In this document: positions 56,543-64,000 of the stretch, in pieces
How positions within the stretch are numbered: the first letter of the stretch is position 1
Layout: every line of letters starts with the position of its first letter
DNA from: Rhizoclosmatium globosum
Lineage: Eukaryota; Chytridiomycota; Chytridiomycetes; Chytridiales; Chytriomycetaceae
Direction of reading: 5' to 3'
NCBI GenBank assembly: GCA_002104985.1
Contig: MCGO01000031.1
Span: 372,001-436,000 of the forward strand
DNA length: 64,000 nt
Made by a program: the position numbers and the translations under genes
Notes under the pieces: model-generated
What the model saw: the letters and a program-made list of their open reading frames with translations, nothing else
What the model was told of the DNA's origin: nothing
Database searches by the model: none

Positions 56543-57828
56543 ATGGCGCATCTTCTCTTCTTCTTCTTTTGTTATTCTTTCTTCCAAATGTCCACACCCA
56601 CATCACCACCACCAACAACAACCACCACCACCACTCTCGCTGCACCACCGCCACCAGCTGTACCACTTCAGCCACCACTTCAGCCACCAAACTCGAAGCG
56701 CAAGGGCGGCCGGCGTCCAACAACCGCGCCCGCATCGACCCGCCGCCAAGAACAGATCCGCGCGGCCCAGCGTCGCTTCGCCGAAAAGCAGCGCGCAACA
56801 ATCGCGGCGCTCGAAGCAAAGGCCGCGCTCTTCGACGACTTGGCTGACAAATCAGATCCGCTCAAAGTCGCTGCGAAAAAGATCAGAACCCTCGAATCGG
56901 AGCTTGAATTAGTCAAGTGCGAAAACAGTAAATTAAAACTAGAACTGGAACAGGCAAAGTTGAAGAGTGTTCCCGAGTGGCATTTGACGTGTCCAATGAA
57001 ACCTGCTTTGTCTTCCTCGGTCTCGGCTTCCTCCTCCACTTCCCCGCCACCCTTGCATTGTCTGCGTACCTTATCGTCTTATGATGCATCGCAGCTACCG
57101 ATGCCTACTGCTTCCTTGATGGGACCTCATACAACTTCTCTCTCCTCGCTGGGACCTCATACGTTATCTCTCCCTACAACACAACTCCAACCTACAGAAC
57201 CTCATATTCCAATGTTAAACTCTTTTGCTGGACCCTCAATGTGCCCCTTCTCTTCATCCAACACTTTATTCACTGATCCTAATCCAAACACCCAACTCCA
57301 ACTACAACCATTCCAACTTCAGCTTCAGCCTCAACCTCAACTAGCACCATTTCCATCTCCATTCACTATTCCTTCAACTCCTCTTCGCCCTGACGTCATA
57401 CAACAATACGAATCATTCCAACACTTTCATAATGCTCTCAAATCATCAGTTTCATCTACATCCGGCCTCTTGTCTCGTGTGCAGTTTGTTCAGCTCGCTC
57501 TCAAAGCCATACCGTCGCTTCAGTTCTTCGGGTCGCTTGTGGACCGAATGTGTGACTTATTCCTGGTATGTACTTTCACAGAGGATCTGGACGACCAGGT
57601 TTCAAACAGCAGACGAAACTCACCAACCTTTTTTTTCACAAAACTTAGAAACAAACATCGCGATGCATTGAAGGTCGAAAATCAACAATTCCGCTATCAG
57701 CAATTATGCATACTGAAGAATACCTGGAAATGAAACGGGTTCGAAAACTGTTGTTGGATTCATGCGACTCCAAAGACGCGGAGTACATTTTATCTATTCT
57801 TGGTTGTTCAATGGCGCGGCATCAATGA
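56543..57828 (+). CDS. bZIP-18: divergent bZIP with one C-terminal helical module
   Basis: An N-terminal Thr/Pro-rich stretch is followed by KRKGGRRPTTAPASTRRQEQ and IRAAQRRFAEKQRATIAALE, with coiled coil LKVAAKKIRTLESELELVKC. The middle is Pro/Gln/Leu-rich with two short tandem MGPHT[TL]SLSSLGPHT-like units. The module reads FVQLALKAIPSLQFFGSLVD (about 57487-57546), then in the last exon EEYLEMKRVRKLLLDSCDSK and DAEYILSILGCSMARHQ. Basic region IRAAQRRFAEKQ replaces the usual NRxAQRAFRER. Start at 56543 or Met 56588. The frame changes near 57650, across an intron or a missing base. Confidence 0.75.
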
Positions 57829-58032
57829 CGGCCTTTCCTTTTTTTGTGAATGAATTAAATAGATAAATATTTCAGTAATGGGTTCAGAACAGCTATTCAA
57901 GTATAAATTAATGATACTTCTGCCTGAAAACGCACGATACAAGAATGGATGCCATGTCATTCATTCCGCCTTGGAAGTGAAAAAAAAGAAGCGGACTGAG
58001 CTGAACTGAGCTCCATCCCCGATATCCAACGG

Positions 58033-59058
58033 ATGACTACAGCTGCAACAAGTTCTTCATACTGGCCTTATCGGTCATTCAGCGATCTGCAACAAGACAT
58101 CAGATACGTCAATCAACATGCTGAAACCAGGGTTGTTGAAAGTTCAAGCTCAAATCCAATCACGGTTCAGCCGATGGACAGACCCTCCATTATCACAGGA
58201 CTGCCAAACAATACTGGTATCAGAATTCTTCCGCTGTCAGCCTTTGATCAGCACCCTATTCAGCACCCGTTCGTTGTGGGACTTCCAACATTACCATATC
58301 AATTGCCAAATCTGATGGATACAACTCGAGCTGATCTTGCTCGTTTAGTTCACGAAGCCGTATCTGATCATTTTCAACACCTCAATCGTTTACGGTTAGC
58401 CCAGACACTAGCTGCAGTTCACTCAAACAACACGATCTCGCCAAATTTAACGCTTTCACACGTCCATCAACAAGACAACGAAACTCTTCTGCCATCAAAC
58501 ACCCCCCTCCCCTCTTTCGCACCGAATTCGCCCAGTTCTGACTCTGCAGACACCGTATCCAATTTAGAACGTCAACCAGCCCCAACCCATCAAATCAACC
58601 ACCGTCCACATAAACCAACCGCACCCATTAAACCCCTCCGCCGCACGAAAAGATCCCCAAATACACAACTCTCCCCTAAAAAACTATCCGCCCTCCACCA
58701 CCACATCCGCGCCTTAAAATCCCACAGATCCCAACCCTCCATAAAAAACAGTTTCAAACAATGTCCAACCTGCAACACCCGCTTCTCCTCATCCGTCCTC
58801 CTCTCCACCCACCTCCGCGAGAGACACGGGCTGACGCAGTGTCCGTATGGAAGTGTGGATGGTGAAATGTGTTCGATGGAGTTGAATGGGAATTGGAGGG
58901 AGCATTGTATTGGGTGTCATAGTGGAGCGCCGAGACCTGTTTGCCCGGAATGTGGGAGGCGGTTTTGTAGCGTTACGTCGAAATTTAAGTTGCATTTGAG
59001 ACAGTGTCGACTTTTGAGGGACGATGAAAAGGGGGGAAAGAGGGAGAAGAGGAAGTAG
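58033..59058 (+). CDS. C2H2 zinc-finger protein
   Basis: A single exon of 341 residues. The first 230 residues are low-complexity (Ser/Pro/His/Asn) and include a helical stretch (RADLARLVHEAVSDHFQHLN). The C-terminus has one clear C2H2 finger (CPTCNTRFSSSVLLSTHLRE, RH), an intervening Cys/His segment (QCPYG ... CSMELNGNWREHCIGCH), and a second finger-like unit (CPECGRRFCSVTSKFKLHLR, QC). A basic tail (KGGKREKRK) may be a nuclear signal. Probably a DNA-binding regulator; target unknown. It is the only non-bZIP transcription-factor-like gene in the array. Confidence 0.82.
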   Translation: MTTAATSSSYWPYRSFSDLQQDIRYVNQHAETRVVESSSSNPITVQPMDRPSIITGLPNNTGIRILPLSAFDQHPIQHPFVVGLPTLPYQLPNLMDTTRADLARLVHEAVSDHFQHLNRLRLAQTLAAVHSNNTISPNLTLSHVHQQDNETLLPSNTPLPSFAPNSPSSDSADTVSNLERQPAPTHQINHRPHKPTAPIKPLRRTKRSPNTQLSPKKLSALHHHIRALKSHRSQPSIKNSFKQCPTCNTRFSSSVLLSTHLRERHGLTQCPYGSVDGEMCSMELNGNWREHCIGCHSGAPRPVCPECGRRFCSVTSKFKLHLRQCRLLRDDEKGGKREKRK

Positions 59059-59268
59059 AGGAGGAGGGGGAGTAATAGGTTTAGAGTTACGTTCATTGCT
59101 GGTTCATTTTTCCTTAAATTATTGCTGCACATTCGTTACTAATTATTTTAATTATTGCTGCTCTTTCATTTCGCGTAGTTTTAATTGCTGTTCATTTTGT
59201 CTGCCTAATAAATAATTGCTGTGGGATTCATCAAAACTTTTTGTTATTCTAGAAGGGGTAAAAAAGAA

Positions 59269-59749
59269 ATGCAAAACCAATCAGTAGCGAGTCCAACGGG
59301 AAGTGCAGTTAGCAATAAAACGAGAGGTAGTTCTCCGACAAGCAATGCTGGGTCGCGAGGATCTTCGTCGACAGTTATCTCAGATCGAAGGAAGCAACAG
59401 TTACGGAAAGCACAGCTCAATTTCAGGTACAAAACATGAGAGCCACAATTCGTTAAATAAATGCATAATGCAGAGAACGGAAAGCTAATCATAAGAGACA
59501 ATTGTTGATTCGTCTTGAACAACTAGAGCAAGAATTGGAACAACAACAGCGACAGGATCCTCGTGACCAAGAAGCTTTACTTCAAAGAATTTCGGAGCTC
59601 GAAGTGCGAAATCGACAATTACAATATGATAGAAATGCCATGAGATGTTCAAATTGTGAAGTTGAAGATCGTTTGGCTCAAGAATCAAAAACATTACTGG
59701 AGTCATTGGAGCGCCGACTAAATACATTTCAGCAAAGCAATATATTATA
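59269..59749 (+). CDS. bZIP-19: minimal bZIP with CxxC motif
   Basis: MQNQSVASPTGSAVSNKTRG, a Ser/Gly-rich start, then SDRRKQQLRKAQLNFR / ERKANHKRQLLIRLEQLEQE with intron 59427-59473 inside the Arg codon (same site as bZIP-14). The zipper continues LEQQQRQDPRDQEALLQRIS, ELEVRNRQLQYD; CxxC is MRCSNCEVED, then a second coiled coil LLESLERRLNTFQQ. About 145 residues with no module. The basic region lacks the NxxAQ Asn. Last bZIP of the array. Its 5' flank (59100-59220) carries repeated ATTGCTG words. Confidence 0.8.
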
Positions 59750-59970
59750 ATGATTATGATGCAATTTGGGTTTATGTTGCTCTATTTAGGCTTGAAACTT
59801 TGAATAAATTGAAAGTTGATTTACTAGGTTGACATCTGCAAGAATCTGCTAATTCCAATTTTTAATCTTAAAATTACATAAAGGATACGTGCTAACGACT
59901 AAAACAGACTCAGTCAGAGATTCAACCACGTTTATTTGAAACCATCTCATCCAGACTACAAACCCTTGTG

Positions 59971-60449
59971 TTAGTGATCCTCATCGCCCAACTCAAACAC
60001 AGCCCACTCCGCAAACGATCGCATGGCGATAGGTGTAGAAAGCAGTGTTGAAGTTGACACTTGGTTCTACATAGCCAGAAAAACAAGTCAGTAAGCCTAG
60101 ATCATTCGAAACTCAAATAGATGCTTACAGAGAGAATATCAGTGACGGAGTAATGCGAGCGTCCTCCGGTTTTCATGTACGTGTTGGATGTACTTGCACC
60201 AGCTCTTGTTCCTGATTCGCTGGTGTTTGGGGAGGGCGTTGATGGAGACTCGTCGAACATTGAGGTATGTACTGATGTGTAGGTTGGGGGTCGAGGATGT
60301 GTGAAGGTTGGGTTTGTTTGTTGTTGCATTGATGTTCGAACACCTGACGATACAGAGGATGCGTATGTTGTAGCTTTTCGGATATTGTTCACATTCAGTC
60401 GAATTGAAGCGGAGGAGCAGGATGCCCGCATAGATGAGAAGGATCTCAT
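59971..60449 (-). CDS. Hypothetical small protein
   Basis: ATG 60449 gives MRSFSSMRASCSSASIRLNV, an Arg/Ser-rich, acid-poor start resembling a mitochondrial targeting peptide. A Ser/Thr/Pro-rich middle follows, then HYSVTDILS, an intron (60067-60128) and NQVSTSTLLSTPIAMRSFAE, WAVFELGDEDH with the stop at 59971-59973. About 138 residues. No family recognised. The intron has good splice sites and the frame is unbroken, which supports a real gene. Confidence 0.5.
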
Positions 60450-61024
60450 TGTTCTCAAGCGAGTTTGTTTGCTTTTTTTTACTTATTGTCCATTTAGTTG
60501 AAAATCGAATTCCTGCGACCTTTCTCCGGAACCAGCCACAGGACCTAAACCAAACAGCGCACCGACTATAGGCACCTGCACACATCAAGCAGCGTCGGAA
60601 ACAATGGCCCATTAGTTATGGATGAATGAGCCAAAAAGGTCAAGTGATTGGAAGCTCTCAACAAGGTCAAACCTACCCTTGAATGCTCAATCTCAAATGC
60701 AACCAAACAAGAAACCAAAGCAGTCGCTCTTATGTGTGCCATTTCTTTGAAACTCTGTGGCCAGCAAGTCCGCTTACCGCCGAAATTTGCTATAATGTAT
60801 CAAGCAAAACTGCACCATCTCTCACACTCTCCAAGTCGAGCTCTAAGGAATTCAAAACGAGTTTCAATCATTAAATACTTGACAATACAATGACTTCTTT
60901 GTAATAGAGATGCCTTTGACACTTTTACTTCTTCTTTTCTTGTATATGCATTAATTATAGCAGAATAAAATAAATGAATGGCTAGCAGGAGCTGAGAACT
61001 AAAGAGCTAAGGTGGTTGTAAGTT
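60450..61024. other. Gene-poor stretch before the hAT element
   Basis: Short open frames occur on both strands (for example 60648-60893) but start with TTG and show no domain. On the minus strand, 60490-60612 could code for a Gly/Val-rich peptide (VPIVGALFGLGPVAGSGE), too little to call a gene. Confidence 0.45.
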
Positions 61025-61032
61025 GTTCTGTT

Positions 61033-61700
61033 TAGGACCTTCCCCGGTTCGACTCCGGCGGTTTGCGGTTTCAAACCGAACCGACGGTTCGGTTTGTGTG
61101 TCTAAACCGTTCGAAGTCGACTTGCTCAACTCGAAACCGCGGTTTGACAATAATTTTAACAGCATTTATTTTATTGAGATCTTTGATTAATCCAATAAGA
61201 AACAACCTCGTCATTCTTCTCCCAATCATTCAAATTGATTCTTAGAGCAGGTCCGTCATGAACGCACCTAATGCCTCCATTACTTTCTTGGGTAGGTTCA
61301 ATAATTTCGAAGTAGTCCCAAACAAATGATGGCTTCGAATTACCAACACGACGCCGTTTTTCTATTTGGATTGGCAGGGCAGGGTTTGGCGGTGTGAGTT
61401 GCTCTTGATCAGCTCGAACTGCCCAAACGTCAGAAAACAAAATAAATTGGTGAGAGCTTACGTTGTTGTCCGACGTTAGCTGTCGCAACTCCCGCGGGGG
61501 CAGCAGTACGTTGTGAATTTGCACGTGTCGTTCGACTCAAGGTGTTTCTGAAAACGGAACTGATCGAACCGCGGTTTCGAGTCGAGTCACTCGATTTCAA
61601 ATTGATTAAAAGTCGCGGTTTGATCCGAGTCGCGACTCAATAACTAAACCGGAAACCGAACCGTTGGTTCGACTTTGGAGTCGAACCGGGGATAGTCCTA
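61033..61700. mobile_element. hAT-type DNA transposon remnant / MITE, 668 bp, with 8-bp TSD
   Basis: The left end TAGGACCTTCCCCGGTTC and the right end (reverse complement TAGGACTATCCCCGGTTC) form terminal inverted repeats, matching at 22 of the first 24 bases. The element is flanked by a perfect 8-bp direct repeat GTTCTGTT (61025-61032 and 61701-61708). TIRs beginning TAGG with 8-bp target duplications are the hAT superfamily signature. Subterminal regions are full of inverted copies of GGTTCGGTTT and CGAAACCGCGGTTT. The interior is AT-richer with a possible BED-like fragment. No full transposase, so non-autonomous. Confidence 0.85.
61171..61524 (-). pseudogene. Possible transposase BED-finger fragment inside the hAT element
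   Basis: A 117-residue open frame contains KPSFVWDYFEI followed 14 residues later by GGIRCVHDG, resembling the start of a BED zinc finger (aromatic-W-x-[YF]-F, then C-x2-C) found at hAT transposase N-termini. The second Cys is not in place, so it looks decayed. No ATG-initiated transposase body follows. Confidence 0.4.
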
Positions 61701-61940
61701 GTTCTGTTCCGGTGTCAAAGAATCCGATTGGCTCGCACATTAGCCATCTCCATTTTTTCGCGCGGGTTTTTTTTGCGCAAAGTTCGATTTGGTGCTGCGC
61801 GCGCAATATCTTAATACGAAATTACACTCCGAGCCCTAGAAGCACGCCAGCCTCGGACTTGTTCCACCATGATAACATATGTTATTAGATGTTAAGGTGA
61901 GTGTTCGTGGGCTACTCTGATGTCTCTGCGGCGGTTGGCC

Positions 61941-62633
61941 ATGTCAGAATCAACCAACTCACAACTCTCCTTACAGACGCATTCTCCGCTATCACCGACA
62001 CCTTCAACGCCTCCAAACAATCTGAAACAAAAAAGCAACGAAGCCAACGACGCCTCGAAATCAGGTATAAGTTCAGGCCCTCGGTAATGTTCACTGATTC
62101 TGAATGCGAAACAGCACCTATCAGTTGCATGAACATCCTGCTCATCGTTGACATCACTCGTAGTTCAGAAAGTAACTTGCCTAGTAGTTGCGTATCACCC
62201 TCCGCCATCTCCTTGTCATCAGTCCACTTTCGCCCGACGTCGTTAACTGTCTCAACAATAAGCCCGTCAACATTTCCTCCACTCCTTCCACTACATCAGT
62301 TGCTACTACTGGTGACGAGAACATGGGTCTTTCAGATTCATATTCGTCAACAACCCCCATTCAACTAGAAACACCTGGATCAAAAGCCATACGCGTTCCC
62401 TCTTCGACCTACAACCTGAAATCAACCTCCACTTTATCTCACTACGCCGCCACAATCCGTCAATCTCTTCTCGAATTTCCCTCTCAACTCCCGCATCACC
62501 TTCAACTCCTCTATTCCCGTCCCGAAGATTGGAAACTCTTAAACTGGACACACAGATTCGATCCATCTTTCAAAGACAGCCACACTATCTCATTGTTTTC
62601 CAGTTTTGCATTGCATGGGATTCGGTTTCCTTA
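61941..62633 (+). CDS. Hypothetical protein
   Basis: ATG 61941 gives MSESTNSQLSLQTHSPLSPT, a Ser/Pro-rich start. A plausible intron (gtataa 62063 to acag 62112) leads into another Ser/Thr-rich stretch, and then, in a frame reached after at least one break, STSTLSHYAATIRQSLLEFP, SQLPHHLQLLYSRPEDWKLL and NWTHRFDPSFKD. No family recognised. The C-terminal block has protein-like composition, so a gene is likely, but exon structure is uncertain. Confidence 0.4.
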
Positions 62634-62956
62634 GAGATGCCTGTGGATGTGGTGTCGGAGCGGCCGGGGAGTTCGTGGGGACAGCATGATATTTATGGGG
62701 ATCCTCAAGGGGGTGTTCGTGTGCGATTTGGGTTGACGCGTGAGGAGTGTGCTATCGTTGTTTGTTTGATGGAAGTGGAGACCTGCTTGGATTATCATGT
62801 TTTGTTATTGCAAAAATCACGTCATATCGTGCACATCATAATTCTAAAGTTCTATGAAAGGAATGTTCCTTGCTTTCAGATTTTAATCACATATTCATTA
62901 TTCTAAACTAACATATTGAAGAATACTATAAATCTCATAATTATCAAAAGAAAAAA

Positions 62957-62968
62957 CCAAGGCGGCTC
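62957..62968 (+). repeat. Solo copy of the CCAAGGCGGCTC element end
   Basis: CCAAGGCGGCTC here recurs at 63435 and, inverted, at 63515-63527. It may be the end of a second, otherwise eroded copy of the same small element. Confidence 0.5.
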
Positions 62969-63302
62969 GTGAGTCATAAGTTTCGTTTCTTTTTGTGTAA
63001 GCGAGAGATCATGGAGATTAAGTGAGGAAGTGGAAACATATTTTCGGACACTGGAAACAAATAGCGCAATGGTTTCAGAAAGTCTTCAGCTACAACAAAG
63101 ATTCTTTCGCAAGAAACGGTATTCATATTGTCAAAGAGGTTTGTGTGAGTCTTGAGTTTCCAACTGCTGTTAAACCAGTCCAAAAGTCAAAGACGATAAG
63201 GCAAAGTGAGTGCAACTCCCTCTCTGTTGAAAGAAACAACGAAGCCAGCGATTCAATGCGGAAAATGCGGGAGACAATCGGCCCTCGGGCAACCTGTACA
63301 GT

Positions 63303-63605
63303 TTAGTTTTGTACATTTAAATTATTGACAAATAAGGTTTGCAACTGAGGGCATTTATTCAAGCTTATGGAAACATTGATGTTATACAGTGGGGAGCCGA
63401 CGGGGGAGCCAACTTGGAAAATTGCTTTCAGATACCAAGGCGGCTCCTGCGAAACCCAAACTTCTTTGGCTCCCCATGAGTCACAATGAGTGGAGGGGAG
63501 CCACGGGCTCCCGGGGAGCCGCCTTGGAACTTCCTTAACAAAATCATTCCCAGTCAGGTCTAAAGACTGTAACTCAAGACCGTTCCATACTATTCTTCCC
63601 TGCAC
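63303..63605 (-). pseudogene. Leucine-rich-repeat-like fragment
   Basis: The minus-strand frame contains LELQSLDLTGNDFV and CPQLQTLFVNNLNVQ, which fit the LxxLxLxxNxF spacing of leucine-rich repeats. Between them lies sequence from the GGAGCC hairpin, so an element seems to have inserted into LRR-coding DNA. No start codon or complete domain is present. It may be the end of a larger LRR gene beyond 64000 on the minus strand. Confidence 0.4.
63435..63527. repeat. 93-bp hairpin-type element with 13-bp perfect inverted ends
   Basis: CCAAGGCGGCTCC (63435-63447) and its exact reverse complement (63515-63527) bound a GGGGAGCC-rich core. Related GGGGAGCC words extend left to 63391. It looks like a very small MITE. 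Confidence 0.6.
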
Positions 63606-63705
63606 TGCAGAGCCATCCAGAGTGGCTGGGGCCCCAAATTTGCACCTTTTCTAGGTCTCCTAATATACTTGACTGTCTTGCCACAGTTTCACTCACTAAT
63701 TTCCA
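63592..63705. repeat. Direct repeat copy 1 (period 295 bp)
   Basis: These 114 bp match 63887-64000 with one visible difference (AGTGGCTGGG against AGTGACTGGG). On the minus strand the unit reads as LRR-associated sequence. Confidence 0.9.
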
Positions 63706-63886
63706 TGTTTGGTCTCGACTCCTGGATCCAAGGAATTGACCACTCTTCTTAAGTAAATTGAAAAATTAAGAAGCCAAACTTTGCAGGGTCTCTCCAGAGA
63801 CTATATTGTTAGGATTCATGGTAGAAAAAGCAGCAATATATGCCTGCGTAAGCCAAGGGAAGCTGTGATGCACTTGTTCGGAAACC

Positions 63887-64000
63887 ATTCTTCCCTGCAC
63901 TGCAGAGCCATCCAGAGTGACTGGGGCCCCAAATTTGCACCTTTTCTAGGTCTCCTAATATACTTGACTGTCTTGCCACAGTTTCACTCACTAATTTCCA
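63887..64000. repeat. Direct repeat copy 2, cut by the window edge
   Basis: Second copy of the unit at 63592. The match runs to the last base of the window, so the repeat is longer and there may be more copies downstream. Confidence 0.9.

Noticed and set aside
28633..59749. Secondary-metabolite gene cluster
   Set aside because: No polyketide, peptide or terpene synthase and no tailoring-enzyme set; only one oxidase lies among regulators.
60648..60893. Small open frame on the plus strand
   Set aside because: TTG start, no homology, overlapping another open frame of equal quality.
61041..61056. tRNA gene suggested by a T-arm-like CCGGTTCGACTCCGG
   Set aside because: No acceptor, D-arm or anticodon arm can be paired around it, and the word recurs inverted at the other end of the transposon.
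63022..63306. Open frame with KHIFGHWKQIAQWFQKVF
   Set aside because: GTG start, no domain, and an equally long antisense frame exists.
1..64000. CRISPR arrays, bacterial operons, Shine-Dalgarno sites
   Set aside because: Gene structure is clearly eukaryotic with spliceosomal introns; no regularly spaced short repeats were seen.

Overview
The window is nuclear DNA of a flagellated, intron-rich, gene-dense fungus, most likely a chytrid. Introns are short (about 40-100 nt, GT-AG with two clear GC-AG cases) and intergenic gaps are often under 200 bp. The genes include fungal-type factors (PIF1, ALG14, ALG11, VTA1, YAP-like bZIP proteins) beside a dynein-arm assembly factor (DNAAF3-like), which only a lineage with motile cilia or zoospores should keep. 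The genus cannot be told from the sequence alone.

Layout. 0-4.5 kb: a large protein with two TIR-like domains and a C-terminal SPRY domain. 4.5-11.6 kb: a tandem pair of SNF2/RING helicases with a 187-bp identical tract. 11.8-28.3 kb: mostly housekeeping genes: PIF1 helicase (-), eEF1B (-), two tandem GT90/CAP10 glycosyltransferases (+), ALG14 (+), a mitochondrial uL24-like ribosomal protein (-), VTA1 (-), TRM1 (-), DNAAF3-like (+), ALG11 (+) and a mitochondrial carrier (-). 28.6-59.8 kb: an array of 19 bZIP genes, all on the + strand, interrupted by a membrane-anchored multicopper oxidase, a HutD/Ves-family gene, a secreted double-psi-barrel/Cys-rich GPI-type protein (-), two tandem multi-pass membrane proteins and a C2H2 zinc-finger gene. 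60-64 kb: gene-poor, with a 668-bp hAT-type element that has a perfect 8-bp target-site duplication, a short GGAGCC-type hairpin, and a 295-bp-period repeat next to LRR-like remnants.

The bZIP array is the most unusual part. The proximal members (28.6-41.1 kb) have YAP/PAP1-like basic regions and short C-termini. Most distal members (41.2-59.8 kb) add a CxxC motif between two coiled coils and/or one or two copies of a helical module (FGPxxVE, then LPSLxxSxxVDEL, then LLDxC...DR...EI..R..K) that I do not recognise from any named family. Introns cut the basic region at five different sites, and two members have 21-nt microexons there.

Many otherwise well conserved genes, including essential ones (ALG14, ALG11, VTA1, TRM1, the mitochondrial ribosomal protein), contain isolated single-base frame breaks, nearly all explained by one missing base. 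I read these as residual consensus deletions in a long-read assembly, not mass pseudogenisation. Gene ends given here therefore bridge such breaks, and the breaks are noted in each entry.
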